From contig OZ038527.1 of the NCBI GenBank assembly GCA_964036665.1, positions 21,164,221 to 21,228,220 on the forward strand: 64,000 nt of DNA, written 5' to 3'. The first letter of the stretch is position 1. The number at the start of each line of letters is the position of its first letter. The position numbers and the translations under genes were made by a program. Of this stretch, positions 45,511 to 57,737 are shown piece by piece. Below the pieces are notes generated by a model, which was not told the DNA's origin, made no database searches, and was given only the letters and a program-made list of their open reading frames with translations. Source of the stretch: Gordius sp. MW1. Lineage: Eukaryota; Nematomorpha; Gordioida; Gordea; Gordiidae.

Positions 45511-46765
45511 AAACTTTAAATAGCTATAACTTTGTTGTATTATGATATAAACTTTTAAAACTTTATAAGTATATTACTTTAACTCTTATCTGTAAATTGA
45601 TATGTTACTATGGGTATTTGAACAAGTGGTTACAATTTTATAAATGCAATTAGTACAACCCCCAAAATATCCCCCTGTATGACGATATTTATGCACAATT
45701 TTTCCCCAAAAATTTCATAATTTAATTTATGAGTTCATATATAACAAGGTTGAAACTATAAATATAGAAAATTTGGCATAAAAAAAACCTCAAAACAAAA
45801 AAGATGTCCAAACTTAGAGAATTTTTGACCCTATGTTTTTCAAAGTAAAAAAGTTACTACTGTTCTTAGCCATTATTTTTTTAATTTTTGGACTTCAAAT
45901 AAATTTTTTTAATAGAAATACATCATAGAAGGTTAAAAATAAGAATAGGAACATAAATGTAAAATCTCAAAAATTTTATGAGGCTCTAATAATAGTAAAT
46001 TTTGTAAAAAATGAGATTTTCTACAAGTTTTCCTAGTTTAAAATTTAAATTATTTTAGAATGAAAAGGTAAAGTTTATAAATAAACAATGGTAATATAAG
46101 TTCATGGTTTTTGTAAATTTAGCATAAAAAACATCAAAACAACTAAAATAGAGTTGTCCAAAAGGAAGTTTTGACTTTTTATTTTTTGAGACAAAGATTT
46201 ATATTGTAAGTGCTCAACTTGGTTTTAAATTTTTACAGTAGAAATACATCATATTAGGTTGAATTTGAGAATATGAAAATAATCTTCATATATTATATAA
46301 AACAAACATCATATAAGGCTATAAAAACAGTCAATATTGCAAAAAAACCTACACATATTTAATACAAATTTGATTTGTTTTAAATTCAAGAAATTTGAAA
46401 TTCAAGAAAGTTTTAATTCAGTTACTTTATAAACACTTTATAAACAGACATTAGTAATTAGTCTATTAAATCCTAAGCTACTATAATATTAATAATAAGT
46501 ATAAACTCCTCAAACTAATATTTAATGTTTATTTATTTGGGACCACTTGATAAAATTTTATATTTTTATATTTCTAAACCATCTTCAGACAAAAAATATC
46601 CAATATATAGCACTTTTTAATGTTAGATATATTTAGATAACACTCATCTTTAAAAGCATAAATGAATTTCCTTTTTCCTGGACTTCTTTGCAGCGGTTCG
46701 GGCCTAAGAAAAACGGATTTTACAGGCCTCCATTGCCCCCCCCCCTTAGCTACGCCACTTTGGTA
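45511..46765. repeat. AT-rich dispersed repeat ending in a hAT-like TIR
   Basis: The part near 45770-46250 is inversely related to 40500-41000. It ends with a C-run and TTAGCTACGCCACT at about 46745-46759, the same end as the element at 49520-51882. Probably a decayed member of that family in opposite orientation. Confidence 0.5.
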
Positions 46766-47428
46766 TGACGAAATGGTAAAATAAAAACGATGAAAAATAT
46801 AAATTTTACAAAAATCTAAGAATAATACACTGATCTATTCTCGTATATATTATTATTGAAATATTAACAGGGAGTGGCCAATAGGCCCTCTAAATCCAAA
46901 AATGTGTTGAAATTTATCAAAATTATGGCTAAAACTTTAAAAATGATCTTTTTGCCCCTCCCTAATTCATTATTGCCCCCCTCTAATCCCATTGCTGGCT
47001 ACGCCTATGAATATCAAAACTTAAAAACTTCTCTTAACAAAAAAAAATAAAAAAATTAATTGACCAAAAAGGTTCTAAGCATTATGAATTATTTAATTTA
47101 AAATTTAAGGATGATAACTAACCATTAGTTGTTACCCTACGATTTCTTCCAAATCTTTATAAGAGATTTGATGCCTAACTTGATAAACAATAAATTTTCA
47201 AACAATATATTCAGTGTATGCAAATTCGTTTATAAAGCAAAATAAGACAGAAGTAAAGAGCACACTTCTTTAAAATATTATTACAATATAAAAAGATTCA
47301 AATCATATTTTTTCGAAAATCCCTTTCTAAAACTAAACGTATGATATTAACCAGGGCCTTCGGGCCCTGGTGGGAAGGGGGAGAGGGGAAGGGAAGGGGG
47401 GAGGGAGGAGCAGGAGGGAAGGGGAAAC

Positions 47429-49066
47429 GAAACTCATCTGTACTCTGTATAAACGCAGCATATTTGCTATGCAATTTATGGGCGAGAAAGGTGGGAAGGG
47501 GCGAGAATGCCTATAGGGGGGTATAAAATGCAAAATGATTATTAATTATTTATACATATATTTAAAAGTTAGATTTTTGTGAAACCTGCTATAAAACATT
47601 TATTAATACTTTATTATTGAGGAATTGGTTTTCTTCCATTCATTCTTATTTATCAACTTCTAAATTAATCAAAATGACGAAAGGAACGCAAATAGGGGGT
47701 ATGATTTTGGGAAAGCCAATAATCATCCTTAAACGTACAACTTTCAATTTAGAGTTTTTTTTGATACTGTATAAATGTAAACAATTTGGTGTAGGCGACC
47801 CATAATTTGATGACTATAGACTCTATTCAAATCATGCGCAATAGTATAAACAAGATAATACGAAAAAAATTTCCAATCAGACCGCCATTGGTCATTTTTT
47901 CCATCACTTTGGCCAGTGATCATTTTTTGCTAATGGTTAGCAGACAGCCAAATAACTAGCCTATAATTATAATCTAGAAAAAAACGATTTTAATCTCACT
48001 TTGGCCAGTGGTCATTTTCCGGTCAGTAACTAGCAGACTACCAAACACTGGTCAATAATTATAAGCTGGGAACGAAATTCATCTGTACTCTGTATAAACG
48101 TAGCATACTTGCTATGCAATTTTTGGGCGAGAAAGGTGGGAAGGGGCGAGAAAGGTGGGAAGGGGCGAGAATGCCTATAGGGGGGTTTACAATGCAAAAT
48201 GATTAGTTAATCATTTATACAAATATTTAAAAAGTTAAATTTTTGTGAAACCTGCTATAAAAAATTTATTTAAACTTTATTTATTGAGGAATTGGTTTTC
48301 TTCCATTCATTCTTATTTATCAACTTCTAAATTAATCAAAATGACGAAAGGAACGCAAATAGAGGGTATGACCTTGGAAAAGCCAATAGTCAACCTTTAA
48401 AAACGTATAACTTTCAATTTAGAGTTTTTTTTGATACTGTATAAATGTAAACAATTTGGTGTAGGCGACCCAAAATTTGATGACTATAGACTCTATTCAA
48501 ATCATGCGCAATAGTATAAACAAGATATTAAAAATACGAAAAAATTTTCAAATCAGACCGCCATTGGTCATTTTTTTCAACACTTTGGCCAGTGATCATT
48601 TTTTGCTAATGGTTAGCAGACAGCCAAATAACTAGCCTATAATTATAATCTAGAAAAAAAACGATTTTAATCTCACTTTGGCCAGTGGTCATTTTTTCCA
48701 TTGGTCAGTAACCAGCAGACTACCAAATACTGGTCAATAATTATAAGCTGGGAACGAAACTCATCTGTACTCTGTATAAACGTAGCATATTTGCTATGCA
48801 ATTTATGGGCGAGAAAGGTGGGAAGGGGCGAGAATGCCTATAGGGGGGGGGGTATAAAATGCAAAATGATTAATTAATTTTATACAAATATTTAAAAAGT
48901 TAAATTTTTGTGAAACCTGTTATAAAACATTTATTAATACTTTATTTATTGAGGAATTAGTTTTCTTCCATTCAATCTTATTTGTCAACTTCTAAATTAA
49001 TCAAAATGACGAAAGGAACGCAAATAGAGGGTATGACCTTGGAAAAGCCAATAGTCATCCTTTAAA
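47429..49066. repeat. Tandem array of about 650-680-bp units, three copies
   Basis: The anchor CGAAACTCATCTGTACTCTG recurs at about 47428, 48073 (one change) and 48755, giving spacings of 645 and 682 bp; the third unit is cut at about 49066. Each unit contains TTGCTATGCAATTTATGGGC, GGGCGAGAAAGGTGGGAAGG, an AATGACGAAAGGAACGC block and GGCCAGTGGTCATT repeats. A related partial unit is at 53295-53400. Open frames within are shared repeats, not genes. Confidence 0.85.
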
Positions 49067-49588
49067 AACGGGATTCGAATCCACATCAGTAGAGGCATAA
49101 GCCTTTGTGGGGGGGGGGGGGCACAGGGACCCATATCAGTAGAGGAATAGGCCCTTGTAGGGGGGGGCATAGGTAATTATCAATGTTAACCTAATATAGC
49201 AATTCAAAAAACAAAAAACAAAAAATTCGATTTATACTTTGGCCAATGGTCATTCTTTTCATTGGTCAGTAGCCAGGACACGGTCAAAAAGAATATTAAT
49301 AAATAAGAGATGAAAAACGACAGTTTGGCCAATGGTCATGGACGGCCAAAAAGTCAGATTATCAATGGTATTAACAAGAACAATATATTAAAAAAATAAT
49401 AAAAAATAACAATGGTCATTCTTTTCATTGGTCAGTAGCCAGGACACGGTCAAAAAGAATATAAATAAATAAGAGATGAAAAAAAAATTTCGATTGACAG
49501 TTTGGCCAATGGTCATGGACAGTGGCGTAGCTAGCCTTTTTGCCTTGGGGGGGGGGGGGGGGGGGGCGGGGGGCTGAGCTGGTCAAAC

Positions 49589-49693
49589 CATAGGGGGGGG
49601 GGGGGGGACAAAAAAAATTTGACTACAAAAACCCTTAAAAATTAAAAAAAAAATATGTCCCCCCCCCCAATCCAAAACCTGGATACGACCATG
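49589..49693. mobile_element. Nested poly-G MITE
   Basis: 105 bp, from CATAGGGGGG to CCTGGATACGACCATG, with the duplication GGTCAAAC at 49581-49588 and 49694-49701. Decayed left end. Confidence 0.7.
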
Positions 49694-51238
49694 GGTCAAA
49701 CGCAAATGAAAAAATTTTCCCTCATAAACGTTGGACAAAACTAAAATTCCGCTACTATTTTGTGTATTTTTCTAATAACATCACATTGGTATGTCTTAGA
49801 CCGCATGTTTCTAGGGCATAAAATAAATAAAATTTATTCATAAATAAAACAAAGTAATGTCGTTGAAACAATATAGAAAATTTCACTTGGTATAATAAGT
49901 TTTTGTGTAAATGAATTGTAAGGGCACAAGGTGGAACGGAGATATTGACAAGAAATTGTTGACATTTTAAAAAATAATACAAATAGTAAAAAAACTATAC
50001 AACAAAGTTTTTATAATAATATTTTATTGCCACAACCCCAAAAAATCTTGGCCATATATATAACAAATTTTAATTTTACATATGCAATATTGGCAGCATT
50101 TTCAGGCAGCATTTATATCAGGAAAACAATGAGAACATTTAAAAGCCTTTTTTAAGGCTAGATCCTCAAAAAGCGTAATTATAACATAAAATAAAAATTA
50201 ATCATGAAATTAAAATCCGTTCGAGAATGAGTATTTAATTTAGAAGTTATAGCCCCTGATGATATTATAGATATATTTGCACACCCCCCCCCTTACATCA
50301 CCTAAAATTTAAAATGAACTAGTAAATTTAACGGATAAATGAAACTAAAAATATTCTGTCAGGATTAAATGAATAAATTTTACTTAATAAATTTTAGATG
50401 AAATTAGAGATGTGAGATGCGCAGAACAACTTAGCGTTGGTGTACATTTTGTTGAATCCAATGGCACACCAAAAGAAATTTTTTGAGGATTTTTATCCTT
50501 TGAAAGTTTTGATGCGTTAACAATTCTATAAAATTCAGGATTTTGTTATTAATATTAATTTATCAAACTTTTGATGGGATATTACTAATAAAGGGTAAAA
50601 AATGGTGTACAAACTATTTTTTGGAAATTTATTGGCTTTATATGTGCATGTGGTATATAAAAATATGCAAGATATGTTAAACAATAAGCATGTGAGATGG
50701 ACAAAAAAAATTGAATCCAGGATGGAATTTTCTTAACTTTAATAATATTTTAATATATTTTAAAAGTGTTAAAAAGTTTAAAACAAGTTTAAAAGCCCAG
50801 GTAATTTTTCATTAAATATTAAAACTAGTTTTTTAATAATACAATAGTTCATTACGCCTTTTACTCGATGTTGCAAACGAATCATTTAAAAGTCATGTTC
50901 TCAATAAAGCTAAGGAAGATAACCTATCTTGTCCAATTATGGAACAAAGATAGTTTTAATCCATTTTAGCAATGAGAACGATCCTTCGCATGAACATGAA
51001 GTTATTGGAATAGTTAAAATAATTTTAGTCAAAATAATAAAATTTAACAACATTATTGAGAGCAAAATTTTAATAGGTGAAAAAATATCATTGCAATTTA
51101 TTTTATTCGAAGTAAAGAATTATAATATATTATATAATTTTGCCATTATTATTTTGGCATCTGGCTGTTTTAATTCATAATGGTTAATTACTTCTAATAA
51201 AAGAGATTTAAAAAAGGTTATGAAGGGTTAAAACCTTC

Positions 51239-51390
51239 CACGGGCGTAGCCAGAAGGGGGCCACCCCCTCTAAATCCAAAAATTTGTTAAAATTTATTAA
51301 AATTATGGCTGAAATTTGAAAAAATAATCATTTTGTTCCTCCATAAATCATTATTGCCCCTCTCTAATTCAAAAGCTGGCTACGCCCATG
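51239..51390. mobile_element. Nested hAT-type MITE, CACGGGCGTAGCCAG variant
   Basis: 152 bp inside the element at 49520-51882, with the exact duplication AAACCTTC at 51231-51238 and 51391-51398. Confidence 0.87.
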
Positions 51391-51882
51391 AAACCTTCTA
51401 AGGACATATATAAATTACAAGTAATTTCCGAAAATCTTATGTTTAATTCTGCTATGATAAGATAATATAATTTTGAAATCAATTAATGAATTGGTAGATT
51501 CAAAAGAGTAAGAAGTGAAGTGTCACACTTTTTTGGTTTTTTAATACGTTTAGAAGATACTAAATCAAAAATTGAAGCTAAATCTTTCGCCTTATTATAA
51601 TTTGATAGTGATCCTCATTTCTAATATCATTTAAAGTTAATACTAGGCTATAAACCGTTAAATTGCATTTATTAAACAAATATTAGGGCTTTATATTATA
51701 ATTAAAAGTTATATTCAAAAACAAATAATTATAATCTTCCTATTTTTTTTAACAAAGATAAAATAAAAAAAATGGCGTACGGGGCCCAGGGGCCCAAGAT
51801 TTTTCCCTTGGGGGGGCCCATGGGGCCCGGTTTTTGCGGGGGGCCCGGGCCCCTTGGGCCCCCCCCCTTAGCTACGCCACTG

Positions 51883-53600
51883 GTCAGGCCAAAAAGTCAT
51901 ATTATCAATGGTATTAACAAGAACAATATATTAATAAAATAAAAAATAACAAAAAATTTGCCCTCGCCGGGATTCGAATCCACATTAGTAGAGGCATAAG
52001 CCTTTGTGGGGGGGGGGGCACAGCATATCAGTAGAGGCATAGGCCCTCCTAGGGGAGGGCATAGGGCAATTATCAATGTTAACTAATATACCAATTCAAA
52101 AACGAAAAAAAAAATTTGAATCACAATTTAGCCAATGGTCCTTTTTTTATTGGTCAGTAGCTAGGACACGGTCAAATAGTCATATTATCAATGGTATTAA
52201 CAAGAACAATATATTCATTTAATTTAAAAAAATTTTGCCCTCTCCGGGTATCGAACCAGCAATTAAGATACATGTTAGATGGACAATGGACGGACAACAA
52301 AAAGCGAGCACTTAAGTTGCATAGCAATTAACAAATTTTTTCATCAAAGAGTATGGAAAACGAGTTTTTAATAACTACATGAGAAAATTTATTAAAAATT
52401 TAGCGATAATTATGGTAAAAAGTTTCAAAGAATTTGTGAAATTAAAGGAGGGCAGCCGCCGCCCCCCTGGGTAGGCCCGATCAGGTTGAAATTATAATCT
52501 TTGTTATAAACCTAATATCTTTATTTCTTGCACAAAAAAATAAACCTGTTTGATAACTAGCTCAACTAATACATAATAATTGTTTTTTGCATCATGATTT
52601 AAAGGACATCATTTTTATAGAAATGATTAATTGCCATTTTGATACTTAATTGCTTGCACTTAATTTTGCCCATTTTTATTTTCATCTTCAATAATTTTGC
52701 ATACCTCATTAATCTTAATATCATTTACGATTTCGTAATTTAATAATTATTTTGCTTCCAGTTTAATTAATTTAAAAGTATAAATGGCCAGATACAATTA
52801 AAATAGTTTATGCAAATCCCCAATTTTAATATTTTCTCTCAACCAAATTTTCATGGAAAAAATAAACTTTCATATCTTCAAATATGAGGACGATTTTATC
52901 TTAGCAATTTTACCCTCCATCTCAAGCATGAAAAACGTGTAATTAAATTTAATTTTATCACATGGCTCCTTCCCCCTCCCATCTCTCCCGCAACGCTAAG
53001 GCATGGAAAACGTTAAATTTAAAGGCCCCCCCCCAGTCGAATTTTAAGCCTCTTTTTCCTACCTAAAACGCGAAAAGGAAGGAGTGTTAGGCAGCGCAGC
53101 AACTCAGCTTTTAGGCCGATACACCCATCCATTATTAAATTATTGATTTTCCAAGGCACGCTCCTATTTTTTTTCCACCTAGATTAAAAAAAAGTAACGG
53201 AGTTTTTTGAGAGGTATATAATAACTCGGGCCTTCGGCCCTCGTAGGAAGGGGGAGAAGGGAAGGGGAGTAGGGGAAGGGAAGAGGGGAAGGGGGAACTC
53301 TTCTATACTCCGTATAAACGTAGCATATTTGCTATGCAATTTATGGGCGAGAAAGGTGGGAAGGGGCGAGAATGCCTATAGGGGGTATTAGATGCAAAAT
53401 AATTAGTTAATTAGTTATAGGCCCTTGTAGGGGAGGACATAGGGTAATTATCAATGTTAACCAATTCAAAAACGAAAAAAAATTTCGATTTATTTGGCCA
53501 ATGGTCATTTTTTTATTGGTCAGTAGCCAGCGGACGGTCAAAAATTCATATTATCATTGGTATTAACATGAACAAATATTAATTTAATTTAAAAAAATTA
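51883..53600. repeat. Mixed satellite-like repeats with tRNA-derived tails
   Basis: Copies of the GGCCAATGGTCATT / GGTCAGTAGCCAG module alternate with short segments containing a minus-strand B-box-like motif (GGATTCGAATCC at about 51970; GGTTCGATACCC at about 52250). A similar segment is at about 49072. 52500-53000 is AT-rich with no recognised content. A partial copy of the 650-bp unit is at 53295-53400. Confidence 0.55.
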
Positions 53601-53612
53601 AAATAAAAAATT

Positions 53613-53686
53613 TGTCCCCTCCCTGACTTGAACCGCACACCTCCAGTTCACAAGCCTGCGCTATAACCACTATACCATGCTGGCTT
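53613..53686 (-). repeat. tRNA-derived SINE head or tRNA pseudogene
   Basis: On the minus strand, GCCAGCATGGTATAGTGG and TTATAGCGC form a good A box and GTGCGGTTCAAGTC a B box, spaced as in a tRNA, with a GTG anticodon-like loop. The acceptor 3' side (AGGGAGGGG) does not pair with GCCAGCA, so it is not called a functional tRNA. Confidence 0.6.
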
Positions 53687-54789
53687 TAAAATAGTAGAAG
53701 TTATTATGTTATTTATATAAATGATGAAATAATAAAGTTGTGTTTTATGTTTAGAAAATCAATATATTTCGTCGGTCAGTAGCCAGCGGACGGTCAAAAA
53801 GTCATATTATCAATGGTATTAACAAAAACAAAATATTAATTTAATGTAAAAAAAAAATTAAAAAAAAAGTTTTTTTTAGTTTTAATAAAGGGCTAAATTT
53901 TTAAACTACCAGCCCGATTCGCTCGAAACTTTACCCGTAGGTGCCCAGGGCGGCCGGGGGTAAAATAACCTTTTCAGATTCCTAAAAAGTTTGTAGATGG
54001 TTTATTGGAAATAAAGAAATGAGTATTTGAAAATTTACAAAGTCATGCTCTCTATACGATTTTTCGTTTCCCTCGGAAAAGCCATTAAATTCCAAGGTTG
54101 AGTAATTAAAGTAAGATTAAGTTATTGGGCGAAGCGGGTACTCGAGAGTATGTTTTTGGGGGGGGGGGGGGCATTAATTAGGGTTAATAAATAACCTATC
54201 AAAATTAATTTTGGGATAACAAATATTTTTTTTTAATTTGAAAAGGTGCCTAACATTAAGAAATATTAAATTATTATTAAATAAAAAATATAATCCTCAA
54301 GGTTTATATGTAAACTATCAAATTGGCATAATGCGAGCATACTTACGAGCTTGGAAAGAATTTAGAGGCTTCCATTGGAGGCACCGGTTAAAATTTAAAA
54401 AAATCACTTTGCCCCTCCCAGGTATTGACCTACGCAAGTCCTGCATTAAGGATACATAAAATTAAAATTAAACTTTGTTACAAACATAATTATTTAAACT
54501 AATTTAAAACTCCTCGTTTCAAATCATCAAAAGCGAATAAAAAATAAGTTTAAAAACGGGTATATGTGCCAAAATTCAAAAATATTTAAAATTAGGCGTG
54601 TAACAAACATTATATTATAAAACATGACAATGTTAAGATTTTGCAGAATTGTTGGGAGAAAGTTTTTGTTGAATTTGAACAATTTTTAAAAAAATCAAAA
54701 ATTTGGCCAATGGTCATTTTTTTCCATTGGTCAGTACCAACAGATACTCTATAAGTCAATGATAGCCAAAAAAACGAAAACAAAATTTT

Positions 54790-55570
54790 CGAATAACATT
54801 TTGGCCAATGGTCATTTTTTTCCATTGGTCATCAGCCAGGACACGGTAAAAGTGGATATAAATTCATAATAGTCAAAAAAAAACTAAAAAAAAATTTTCG
54901 AATCACATTTTGGCCAATGGTCATTTTTTTCCATTGGTCAGCAGCCAGCGGACGGCCAAAAAGTCATAATAGCAATGGTAGTAACAGGAACAATCATAAT
55001 AGTCAAAAAAACGAAAAAAAAAGTTTCGAATCACATTTTGGCCAATGGTCATTTTATTCCATGTGTCAGCAGCCAGCGGACGGCCAAAAAGGCATAATAG
55101 CAATGGTAGTAACAGGAACAATCATAATAGTCAAAAAGAAACGAAAAAAAAATTTTCGAATCACATTTTGGCCAATGGTCATTTTATTCCATTGGTCAGC
55201 AGCCAGCGGACGGCCAAAAAGTCATAATAGCAATGGTAGTAACAGGAACAATCATAATAGTCAAAAAAAAAACGAAAAAAATAATTCCGATTCACATTTT
55301 GGCCAATGGTCATTTTTTCCATCGGTCAGTAGCCAGCGGACGGCTAAAATGTCATATTATCAATGGTATTAACAAGAACAAAATATTAATTTAATTAACA
55401 GGGACCCATATCAGTAGAGGCATAGGCCCTTGTAGTGGAGGGCACAGGGTAATTATCAATGGTAACCTATTCAAAAACGAACAAAAAATTTCGATTTATT
55501 TGGCCAATGGTAATTTTTTTCAATGGTCAGTAGCCTGCGGACGGTCAAAAAGTCGAATTATCAATGGTAT
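54790..55570. repeat. About 130-bp tandem array
   Basis: TTGGCCAATGGTCATTTT recurs at 54801, 54910, 55038, 55168 and 55299. Each unit continues with CATTGGTCAGCAGCCAGCGG, ACGGCCAAAAAGTCATAATA and AGCAATGGTAGTAACAGG. The 151-codon + frame across it is a by-product. Confidence 0.85.
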
Positions 55571-55611
55571 TAACAATTAATTTAATTTAAAAAAGGCTGG
55601 CGCCAATAACT

Positions 55612-55675
55612 TGGTGGACGACGGACGGACGACGGACGGACGACGGACGGACGACGGACGACGGACGGACGACGC
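55612..55675. repeat. GACGGACG microsatellite
   Basis: GGACGACGGAC units in tandem, followed by CGAGCCCATAAATTGCATAG and CAATTAA, a tail that recurs through the window. Confidence 0.85.
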
Positions 55676-55699
55676 ACAAAAAACGAGCCCATAAATTGC

Positions 55700-57737
55700 A
55701 TAGCAATTAATACAAGACTGGAGGGGGGGGGGGTGGGTATGGGGTATTATACCCCCCTCCCCATAATAACCTCCCTCCCCCCTTTGTAAATATAATATAG
55801 GAGAAGAAGTATAAAGGGAAGGGAAGTATGGATTGGATGGATATAGCTTAAAGCGAGCGAGAACAGCCTCTCCCCCCACCCCCCGCAGTTGTTCGCTTTG
55901 ATTATATTATCGGAGGAGGAAAAATGAAAGGGAGGCAGGAGGGGGGGGGTATAATATATAATAGCTGTGGCAGGCAGCTAGCGATAGCAAGCAAACTAAC
56001 GAAGGGAAGGAGAGAGAGGAGGAAAAAAAAGGCATAAAATATATGTATGTGTGTGTGTTGTGAGCGCTGCTTGCTTGTTTGCTTGCTACTGCTGCGCGCG
56101 AACGAAATGAGGCGAGAAATGATAGCGAAATTGCGATGGTAAATGCATGCGTGCTGCCTCGGCGTTTGCCTTGTATTTAATACGCGACTTTCCTACTATT
56201 TCCAGCATATAGCAGTGTTATTATAGGAAAGGAGGAGTTGTTAGGGAAGGCGATAGGTTAAGTAGGGGTAATAGTAGGTGATATTAGTGTTTTTTACTAC
56301 TTAATTTTATGCCACTTATTTTCGTCATTAATTTTTATAAACCGCAGTTGAAATACGGACGAAGTTGTATTTGAAAAAGTATATCGTTGACTATCTTTTT
56401 AATACCTATATTTTGCAATAAATCACCGACTAATATTATACTAATAAAAGGTAAAATTTAATTTTGCTCATAAAAATCAAAGAAAGCGTATTTATGAAAG
56501 AAGATTCATACGAAATACCGAGGTTCGTTTTGCAACCGTGCGCTTGAAAACGTGTACAAGCCGCCATTGTTGTGTGGCATAGCGCGCTTACTATTCATTT
56601 GCCAATTTTATTCAATTAAATCCGACTAGTACTATAATAGCAATTAATAACAGCTTAAAGAAAGCAAACATCCGAATTTAAGGATTTAAAATCATATTTT
56701 TAATATATCTGACCCACAATATTAGTCATTTAGGAACTATTTGAACCGGTGTATAAATACACGTTAACCGGCTATATTTACAAATTTGTTAATACCCGAT
56801 AACTATAAATTCAACGTTAAATAATTTTGATTTAAAATTAATTAGCAATGCAAAAATCGTGGGTAAAATGTATTGGTAAAGCTTAAGTTTGCTCAATGTT
56901 AACTTTTGAAGCGCGCGTCATCTTAGCCAATGGCATTGCGCTACTACCGCCTTTCAGCACAAATAATAACAAAGTGCATACATAAACACCCCCACCCTAT
57001 GCATTTGCCTTGCTGCCTGCGTGTATATCCAAGCAAAGCTAGCGTACATTTATAATGGAAAATAGCGATCGCTTTTCTCTCCCTATCTACCCGCCTGCCT
57101 AGTGTCTATTCCCATTGCGACCCTAAATACATTTTGTCAAAGTATGAAATTATATGTTTTAATCAAACTTTATACGTTGTTTCTTACCGATACTTTGATT
57201 TGCATTATTATCGTTTATAACTCTTCTATTTAGTATTGCCATTAATTAAAAAAAATTGGATAGTAGAATCGATACAATCATCCTCCCCTCGCATTCGTTT
57301 TGACAAATGTTTTCTCACTATAACGAAACCATATGATTAATATCACCGACCGAACTACTACTACAACTCCCCCCAATTACGAGAGAGGGGATAATAAGGA
57401 GGAATTACAATGACATCATCATCATACCTACACATCTTTGTATAATAATAATAATCCTACAGTGCTCCCGTTGAAAAATATCGCAATACATACAATGAGC
57501 CTAATCGAAAAGGGAGGAGAAATATTATGGTGAATGATATTGTTTACTACCGCTATGTTGCTGTTTCATTACCATCGAATTACGTCTACTTTCCCCATTC
57601 CCAAGTTGTACTACTATCGCCCCCTTCACATCAAAATTATTCCATTGCTAAGAAGGTCAAAGGGTTATTACCGCGTTGAAAACTGATTTGGGAAGGTTAG
57701 AGTTTGGTGAGCGAGAGGAGGTGTAAAGTAGGTTGAT
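55700..57737 (+). promoter_or_regulatory. Upstream region of the 57738 gene
   Basis: Contains G-run and C-run tracts at 55720-55935, a GA-rich tract near 56000-56030 and a (TG)n run near 56045-56060. The remainder is mixed-composition, transposon-free DNA. An in-frame TAG at 57729-57731 stops any upward extension of the gene. Promoter function is inferred from position only. Confidence 0.4.

Larger units (their letters stand above)
49520..51882 (+). mobile_element. Decayed hAT element (ZMYM1-like) with CAGTGGCGTAGC ends
   Basis: The left end CAGTGGCGTAGCTAGCC at 49520 and inverse right end TTAGCTACGCCACTG ending at 51882 interrupt a copy of the local satellite. The left flank GTCATGGA is partly preserved on the right as GTCA. 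Inside, 50397-50520 encodes DEIRDVRCAEQLSVGVHFVE, then GFLSFESFDAL, the conserved block of ZMYM1/TTF-type hAT transposases, with in-frame stops. A downstream piece encodes LDVANESFKSHVLNKA. Two smaller MITEs (49589-49693 and 51239-51390) are nested in it. Confidence 0.7.

Noticed and set aside
47341..47533. Overlapping 61- and 66-codon frames on both strands
   Set aside because: They arise from a GGGAAGGGG-rich tract in the repeat unit, not from a gene.
53613..53686. Functional tRNA-His gene on the minus strand
   Set aside because: A and B boxes and a GTG anticodon-like loop are present, but the acceptor stem does not pair. It is treated as a tRNA-derived repeat.
54917..55372. 151-codon repeat protein
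   Set aside because: It is a translation of the about 130-bp satellite. The units are not all multiples of three, and the flanking copies lose the frame.
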